A stretch of DNA of 35,848 nt from a virus. Positions 31,770 through 35,848 of the stretch are shown piece by piece (position 1 is the first letter of the stretch; the number at the start of each line of letters is the position of its first letter). The translations under genes were made by a program, and so were the position numbers. The notes below the pieces were generated by a model that was not told the DNA's origin, made no database searches, and saw nothing but the letters and a program-made list of their open reading frames with translations. The DNA lies in IMG/VR virus record IMGVR_UViG_3300025467_000038, positions 1 through 35,848 of that record. One strand, 5' to 3'.

Positions 31770-32069
31770 TTATTTTAAACGTCGTAATTTGTTTTCAGCC
31801 TGTAAACATCTAATATTGTTAAGTGTTTTTTCAATGCCACGAGCTGTTTGTATCTTCATTAACAAAGTATCAGTACGATTATCTACATAATCCTGAATAT
31901 CTAAAGGCTTAATGTATTTCATACCTTCATTACTATTGAAGTCAATACCTCTATCTTCACACTTCTCAGCAATAATATCTACTGCTTCCAGTAAAGCTGC
32001 CCATCGAGCAAATTCGTAAGAGGTAATACTACGACTACCGGTTGATGTATGTTCAATAATGTCTTCCAT
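31770..32069 (-). CDS. Helical hypothetical protein
   Basis: A 99-residue, largely helical protein (MEDIIEHTSTGSRSITSYEFARWAALLEAVDIIAEKCEDRG). The C-terminal helix is basic (GIEKTLNNIRCLQAENKLRRLK). No DNA-binding signature is certain and no catalytic motif is seen. It lies 5 nt from the upstream membrane/zinc-ribbon gene and 1 nt from the downstream small gene, within the minus-strand operon. Confidence 0.7.
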   Translation of the reverse strand: MEDIIEHTSTGSRSITSYEFARWAALLEAVDIIAEKCEDRGIDFNSNEGMKYIKPLDIQDYVDNRTDTLLMKIQTARGIEKTLNNIRCLQAENKLRRLK

Positions 32070-32074
32070 TTATA

Positions 32075-32476
32075 TTATAACGTTGTCTTACTTAAAGTGA
32101 TTGGTTCGGTAACTACAGCTGCTTCTACATTTACATAAACTGAATTCTTAGCCTGGCAGCTTGTACAAACAAAACCTGTATCTTCATTTGCGTTAATGAC
32201 TACTTGATTAGTAACTTTACAAGCAGCACAAGGTACATTGAAGGTTATTCTAGAGAGTATTTCAAGCTCTTTAAGGTTTTTATCAGTAATATCTTTAGCT
32301 GCACGATAATCAAGATATGCTCCGTAAAGATAAAATATAACAAATTGCGCAACTAAGGTACTAAAGAACCATAGCGTAACAGATTGTTTGGTAAAAAATG
32401 CTATACCACCAAAGACAGCGCTAACAGCGGCCGCTTTTAATATAGCTCCTATTAAAGTTAATAATGTTTGTCTCAT
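32075..32476 (-). CDS. Two-helix membrane protein with zinc ribbon
   Basis: A 133-residue protein. Residues ~5-28 (LLTLIGAILKAAAVSAVFGGIAFF) and ~33-53 (VTLWFFSTLVAQFVIFYLYGA) are probable membrane helices. A charged linker (DYRAAKDITDKNLKELEIL) leads to a C-terminal zinc ribbon with CAAC and CTSC knuckles about 20 residues apart. The last ~20 residues are polar. The combination suggests a membrane-tethered nucleic-acid- or protein-binding domain; I know no named family. A 7-bp inverted repeat lies 2 nt upstream of its start. Confidence 0.75.
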   Translation of the reverse strand: MRQTLLTLIGAILKAAAVSAVFGGIAFFTKQSVTLWFFSTLVAQFVIFYLYGAYLDYRAAKDITDKNLKELEILSRITFNVPCAACKVTNQVVINANEDTGFVCTSCQAKNSVYVNVEAAVVTEPITLSKTTL

Positions 32477-32478
32477 AT

Positions 32479-32498
32479 GTTACTCGTATTAGAGTAAC
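32479..32498 (-). promoter_or_regulatory. 7-bp inverted repeat between two genes
   Basis: GTTACTC-6 nt-GAGTAAC lies between the stop of 32503-32898 and the start at 32476. It could be an mRNA hairpin affecting translation of the membrane protein, or an operator. There is no U-run, so not a standard terminator. Confidence 0.35.
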
Positions 32499-32502
32499 TT
32501 AT

Positions 32503-32898
32503 TCACTTAGGTGCAAGAGTAAATTTATTTAATTGGGCAGCTAATTCTTTATATGCTACCATAATGCCTGCTAATTTGGCACGAAATCTTTTTAATTCAG
32601 CTTCTTTGCCTTTGAATAAAGGCATATTACCCGCAGTAGCTGCTTTGTTCTTTAAATCTAATGTTTGTAAATAAAGATTAGCTAATTGTACTACTGCATC
32701 TTGTAAAGGATATGGAAGTGCTTCTGGATTGACTCCACCCTGACCGTTATTTTTTAAATTGGCTAGCTTCTCTAAAGTAGGGACATCATCTCTGCTATAC
32801 TCATAAGCAGACATAGTTTCAGGAGTGCGTGGTTGACCACCTACACCTGTATAGTATTCGGCTTCGCTAAGTAGTTTACTTGTTTTTCTTTTGCTCAC
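32503..32898 (-). CDS. Helical hypothetical protein, GTG start
   Basis: A 131-residue protein starting with GTG (MSKRKTSKLLSEAEYYTGVG) and overlapping the upstream zinc-ribbon gene by 23 nt. After a flexible N-terminal ~35 residues come helices with heptad-like spacing (VPTLEKLANLKNNG, LQDAVVQLANLYLQTLDLKNKA, EAELKRFRAKLAGIMVAYKELAAQLN). This suggests a small helical bundle or coiled coil. No motif for catalysis or DNA binding is seen; the family is unknown to me. Confidence 0.7.
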   Translation of the reverse strand: MSKRKTSKLLSEAEYYTGVGGQPRTPETMSAYEYSRDDVPTLEKLANLKNNGQGGVNPEALPYPLQDAVVQLANLYLQTLDLKNKAATAGNMPLFKGKEAELKRFRAKLAGIMVAYKELAAQLNKFTLAPK

Positions 32899-33070
32899 GG
32901 TCTTCTATACTTACTACTCCGACCTTGAATCTACCAGTACATTTTGGGCAAATCCAATGAGCTTCATTAACAATTTGTGTACCTCTATTAACTCTTACAG
33001 CTCTAGGATGTACAGGTCCATATCCGCATATATGGCAGCTTTCTGGACGCGGAACTACTTGTTCGTTCAT
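32876..33070 (-). CDS. Small zinc-ribbon protein
   Basis: A 64-residue protein from ATG 33070 (MNEQVVPRPESCHICGYG). An upstream in-frame ATG at 33106 would overlap the exonuclease and is disfavoured because an octamer lies 7 nt before 33070. CHIC near residue 12 and CPKC near residue 42 form a four-cysteine zinc ribbon. HPRAVRVNRGTQ between them is basic. Small phage zinc ribbons often bind nucleic acid or the transcription machinery; no partner is evident here. It sits directly after the exonuclease gene. Confidence 0.75.
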   Translation of the reverse strand: MNEQVVPRPESCHICGYGPVHPRAVRVNRGTQIVNEAHWICPKCTGRFKVGVVSIEDREQKKNK

Positions 33071-33077
33071 AGACGAA

Positions 33078-33085
33078 TACTTATC
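33078..33085 (-). promoter_or_regulatory. Late-promoter-like octamer GATAAGTA inside the exonuclease end
   Basis: GATAAGTA on the minus strand, 7 nt before ATG 33070, overlapping the last codons and stop of the exonuclease gene. Confidence 0.45.
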
Positions 33086-33992
33086 CAAACATCTTACAGA
33101 AATCAACTAAAGCCTGGTTATTTGCTTGCTTATTAAAGACTTTCTTCCATTCGTCTATTTTATCTAGAATACTACTAAACTCTAATTCTTTACATTTTTC
33201 TTCAAAATTGTTAAAATCTGTTTTAACTGTATTTAGTATAGTGTACTGTTCAGTATATAATTCAGTTTCTTCAGGATGTACCGCTAAACCGTGCGTTAAG
33301 TCAACTAAAAGTCTATTAGTTTGTATTATACTATCGCATAATTCTAGAGCTTTAGGATCTTTAGCAGTCCATTGTTTAGCTAGTTTTTTACCTCTTACTT
33401 TACCTACTCCTTCAATACCTTGTACATTATCGGATTTATCTCCAGCGATACACTTATAAATAACGAATTCTTCTGGTGTTAAACCGTAATGTTCTTCAAA
33501 GTTATTAACATCTACAAGAAGTTTTTTAATTGGGTTATAGAAAGAAACATCCGGGTTAACTAATTGTGCAAAGTCGTTATCTACACTTATGATAATTTTT
33601 TTGCCCTGTACTTCTTTACTTAACCAGCTAATAACATCATCCGCTTCTAGGTTACCTGGAAATATATTCTTTATTCCAAGTGTTGTAGTAATTTCAACTA
33701 TAGCATCAGCTTCTCCGTAAACAGCTTTGTTGCGTTCTTGATCTCTATTACCTTTATAAGTTCCTTCTGTAAGTGTTTTACGAAAGTTTTCTTTATTGCC
33801 TAACTTCTTGTCCCAGGCAATATAGATTCTATCTGCATTAAATTGAGCAGCATTAGACTTAATGGTTTTAAGAAAAGCAAAAATGCTGCCAGTGTTAACT
33901 CCCTTCGAGTTCACTAGAGGCTTTCCTACGTTGTTTGCGATCCAGTACGCTCGATGTAGCGTGTTGTTTCCGTCTATTAAGAGCGTCGTCAT
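33081..33992 (-). CDS. rnh: 5'-3' exonuclease, FEN/T4 RNase H family
   Basis: A 303-residue protein, the same size as T4 RNase H (305). Metal-binding acids are in order: LLIDGNN (D7), IYIAWD (D61), LEADDV (E116, D118, D119), SVDNDF (D138, D140) and AGDKSDN (D185, D188). The helix-hairpin-helix IEGVGKVRGKKLAKQW follows. The family removes RNA primers and flaps from lagging-strand fragments. The start overlaps the upstream gene by 98 bp in another frame, unusually long for this window, yet both frames look genuine. It lies upstream of small zinc-ribbon genes, away from any polymerase gene in the window. Confidence 0.92.
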   Translation of the reverse strand: MTTLLIDGNNTLHRAYWIANNVGKPLVNSKGVNTGSIFAFLKTIKSNAAQFNADRIYIAWDKKLGNKENFRKTLTEGTYKGNRDQERNKAVYGEADAIVEITTTLGIKNIFPGNLEADDVISWLSKEVQGKKIIISVDNDFAQLVNPDVSFYNPIKKLLVDVNNFEEHYGLTPEEFVIYKCIAGDKSDNVQGIEGVGKVRGKKLAKQWTAKDPKALELCDSIIQTNRLLVDLTHGLAVHPEETELYTEQYTILNTVKTDFNNFEEKCKELEFSSILDKIDEWKKVFNKQANNQALVDFCKMFG

Positions 33993-34278
33993 CTTGTTTT
34001 AATTTAAGGTTGTATTCTTTTATGCAGCTATTATAAACGCTTTTAGGTAAAACGTCAACTAAATCTAGTATTTTATTTTTTAATCCCGATTCTATTTCGC
34101 TATTAGGTATAGTTCTTATATGTCTATCTGGCAAAGAAAAGAAAACAGTTACACCAGGACCATAAGAAACTGGTACTAACCATTCTCCTTTATAAACACC
34201 TTGTAGAACTACGTAAATGCTTCTTTCTTTAGGAAAGAAAAAACTTTTAATCTTGTTCAGTATTGTCTTTAAAACCAT
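33895..34278 (-). CDS. Hypothetical protein with basic C-terminus
   Basis: A 127-residue protein (MVLKTILNKIKSFFFPKERSIYVVLQ). A basic amphipathic helix leads into a beta-rich core (GVYKGEWLVPVSYGPGVTVFFSLPDRHIRTIP) resembling a small SH3-like barrel. A strongly basic tail (KQHATSSVLDRKQRRK) follows, which is translated from bases that also encode the exonuclease N-terminus. It overlaps the upstream gene by 32 nt and the exonuclease by 98 nt. A nucleic-acid-binding role is plausible from charge only. Confidence 0.68.
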   Translation of the reverse strand: MVLKTILNKIKSFFFPKERSIYVVLQGVYKGEWLVPVSYGPGVTVFFSLPDRHIRTIPNSEIESGLKNKILDLVDVLPKSVYNSCIKEYNLKLKQDDDALNRRKQHATSSVLDRKQRRKASSELEGS

Positions 34279-34687
34279 ACGGGTCCTGTCCGTTGCTGTT
34301 CATTATGTTTTGGTTTATTTTATACATTACACGACGAAAACGTTCAAGTAAAGCATCGTGTGCAGCAGGATCTTCAGCGGAAACTATTTCAACTGGCTGA
34401 TTGTTTAAATCATAGCCAATAAGCATATAAGGCCCGAGAAACTCTTTAATTTGCATATCTAGAGAATCGATTTCCTTGCGTTTCTCGTTTACGATTTTGC
34501 CTTTTAAAGTTTTCATATACTCAAGCTTAGCAAGTTGTATCATTTCAGCGATTTTTGCTTGCTCTGCCTGAGTCATAGCAGCCGTATCTGCAGCTGCTAC
34601 TGGTTTTAAAGCATTAGCTTGCTCAGAAGTTTGTGCTTGTTTTTTAGTCTGAGCCTTATTACCTTTCATTGGTTTTTTAGCGGCCAT
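34247..34687 (-). CDS. Hypothetical helical protein
   Basis: A 146-residue protein. The N-terminal ~40 residues are Lys/Gln/Ala-rich and probably disordered (MAAKKPMKGNKAQTKKQAQT). Then come helices (EQAKIAEMIQLAKLEYMKTL, NEKRKEIDSLDMQIKEFL) and a domain with MLIGYDLNNQPVEIV and HDALLERFRRVMYKINQNI. No motif is recognised. The start at 34687 follows an octamer by 6 nt, so it probably heads the unit that also includes 33895-34278 and the exonuclease. Confidence 0.72.
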   Translation of the reverse strand: MAAKKPMKGNKAQTKKQAQTSEQANALKPVAAADTAAMTQAEQAKIAEMIQLAKLEYMKTLKGKIVNEKRKEIDSLDMQIKEFLGPYMLIGYDLNNQPVEIVSAEDPAAHDALLERFRRVMYKINQNIMNSNGQDPYGFKDNTEQD

Positions 34688-34693
34688 TAATAT

Positions 34694-34701
34694 TATTTAG
34701 T
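34694..34701 (-). promoter_or_regulatory. Late-promoter-like octamer ACTAAATA
   Basis: ACTAAATA on the minus strand, 6 nt before ATG 34687, in the 17-nt gap after the GTP cyclohydrolase stop. Confidence 0.45.
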
Positions 34702-34704
34702 GTC

Positions 34705-35418
34705 TCACTCAGCAGAAGCTACAAAGTCATAAAATTCTTTACGAGTTTGTGGTTCGTTCATAAAATCCCCGGATAGCTTAGAGGTAATCATAGCACATCC
34801 GTGATGTTTTACACCGCGGTGACAAGCGCAGGTATGAGCACACTTAAGAATAACTGCTACACCTTGGTTACCAGTACATAACTGATCAATTGCTTGATGT
34901 ATCTGAACAGTTAACCCTTCCTGGATTTGAGGGCGGCGTGCGTAATGCTCTACAATACGATTAAGCTTTGATAAACCAATAACTTGACCGTTCTTATCAG
35001 GAATGTAGGCTACGTGAGCTACACCAGTAAATGCTAAGTGGTGATGAGAACACATAGACACAACAGGTATATTCATCTGACTCACAATACCATCATAGCC
35101 ATCTGATGGAAAAGTAGTAATCTTTGGCGGACCTTCATAGCAACCTTTAATAAGGTCACATACATAAGCCTTAGCTACACGACGAGGGGTATCAGCACTA
35201 TTGACGTCATTACGCCAATCAATGCGTAAAGCATCTAGAAATGTTGAATACGCTTCTGCTGCTTTATCAATAATTGCTTTCCTATCTTCTTCTGTAGTAA
35301 GCATACTACTATTAGCTGTAGGAAGTGTTGGGTGTTTAACTTCGTTTGACATATTAAAAGATTTTACGGACTTAAACTTTTCGCCCGATGTATAACTCTG
35401 ATTTGTTGTTGATTCCAT
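34705..35418 (-). CDS. folE: GTP cyclohydrolase I
   Basis: A 237-residue enzyme that turns GTP into dihydroneopterin triphosphate and formate, the first step to folates and to 7-deazaguanines. Zinc ligands are visible: MCSHHH (C123, H126) and HTCACHRGV (C197). The core follows E. coli FolE closely: [31 protein letters not shown] and ITSKLSGDF. The N-terminal ~30 residues are unconserved; ATG 35352 ([11 protein letters not shown]) is an alternative start that avoids the 47-nt overlap with the upstream gene. In phages it often serves deazaguanine DNA modification or nucleotide synthesis; no other pathway gene is in the window. Confidence 0.95.
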   Translation of the reverse strand: MESTTNQSYTSGEKFKSVKSFNMSNEVKHPTLPTANSSMLTTEEDRKAIIDKAAEAYSTFLDALRIDWRNDVNSADTPRRVAKAYVCDLIKGCYEGPPKITTFPSDGYDGIVSQMNIPVVSMCSHHHLAFTGVAHVAYIPDKNGQVIGLSKLNRIVEHYARRPQIQEGLTVQIHQAIDQLCTGNQGVAVILKCAHTCACHRGVKHHGCAMITSKLSGDFMNEPQTRKEFYDFVASAE

Positions 35419-35698
35419 ATTTTACTAAATAGCTTATTATAACCTCAATTGAGTCGGTTTTCAACTTAAACTTTTCAGGAATAAATTGGCCACCATCATA
35501 TAACTCAAAATAATTTTCACCAAAATTTTTATCATTGTTATAACAGGTGCAAATAACTGATGCACCGTGTGGATCTATCATAACTGTCCAGCTACGAGGA
35601 TCTGCTTCACTATACTCATCAAACAGTCTATAGACTAGATAGCCTGAGTCTTTAAGCCTTTTAATAAAGTAGCTTTGTGTTGTTATCTTATTAGCCAT
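35372..35698 (-). CDS. Hypothetical protein
   Basis: A 108-residue protein ([29 protein letters not shown]). It has a compact alpha/beta pattern: helix, then strands [19 protein letters not shown] and [15 protein letters not shown], then helix [14 protein letters not shown]. It resembles small phage proteins of unknown function and shows no catalytic motif. Its start overlaps the stop of the partial upstream gene by one base (TAATG), and its end overlaps folE, so the three genes are probably co-expressed. Confidence 0.75.
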   Translation of the reverse strand: MANKITTQSYFIKRLKDSGYLVYRLFDEYSEADPRSWTVMIDPHGASVICTCYNNDKNFGENYFELYDGGQFIPEKFKLKTDSIEVIISYLVKYGINNKSELYIGRKV

Positions 35699-35848
35699 TA
35701 TTTAACTAGTCCTGAGATTACAAAAGTAAAATCAGTCTCTGCAGTTGGCTTAACGTAGAAAGACATTACTTTGAACTTTAAGTTGATACCTACTCTAGCT
35801 GAATCAAACTTTACCCCTGTTAATATACGAAATATATCGAGATTAAAC
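35698..35848 (-). CDS. C-terminal end of a gene entering from the right edge
   Basis: The frame is open from the window edge to a TAA at 35698-35700, giving 49 residues (FNLDIFRILTGVKFDSARVG...TDFTFVISGLVK). The pattern is beta-rich. It is partial at the 5' end and too short to identify. The TAATG junction with the next gene and the shared strand support a real coding end rather than a chance frame. Confidence 0.7.
   Translation of the reverse strand, partial: FNLDIFRILTGVKFDSARVGINLKFKVMSFYVKPTAETDFTFVISGLVK

Overview
The window is a 35.8 kb, AT-rich, gene-dense segment of a contractile-tailed (myovirus) phage of the T4 superfamily. This rests on a T4-type large terminase, a gp18-like sheath followed by gp19-like tube proteins, a gp48/gp53/gp27/gp5-like baseplate series, an RNase H/FEN-type exonuclease, and many T4-late-promoter-like octamers just upstream of start codons. 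An encoded signal-peptide outer-membrane beta-barrel suggests a Gram-negative host. The host cannot be named from sequence alone.

Layout. (1) 1-2948, minus: two adhesion/fibre-type genes, the first a very long collagen-like protein that runs off the left edge. (2) 3004-5850: an acidic, lysine-rich repeat protein (+) converging on the large terminase (-), with a hairpin terminator between them. (3) 5898-23520, plus: the tail module. It holds a conserved unknown, a nucleotidyltransferase, tube-fold proteins, sheath, three tandem gp19-like proteins, hub-assembly proteins, a tape-measure-like coiled coil, tube cap, wedge, hub and spike. (4) 23517-27210: small accessory genes, an outer-membrane barrel, a complete one-piece tmRNA with all four pseudoknots, and tRNA-Glu and tRNA-Gly. 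(5) 27234-31300: a surface-chemistry-like cassette with three diverged sulfotransferase-fold proteins, an SGNH-like hydrolase on the opposite strand, a YkgJ-like cysteine-cluster protein and a SAM methyltransferase. (6) 31329-35848, minus: small unknowns, two zinc-ribbon proteins, the 5'-3' exonuclease, GTP cyclohydrolase I and a partial gene leaving the right edge.

The octamer N-N-TAA(A/G)TA precedes about 21 genes, usually 5-10 nt from the start codon. If these are late promoters used as in T4, many late transcripts would be leaderless or nearly so. Genes without an octamer sit inside apparent operons, often joined by TAATG or ATGA start/stop overlaps. The octamers therefore outline the transcription units.

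The strongest candidates for something new are the sulfotransferase-trio cassette, the phage tmRNA with an 18-residue tag and an atypical T-loop, and the near-leaderless late-promoter arrangement.
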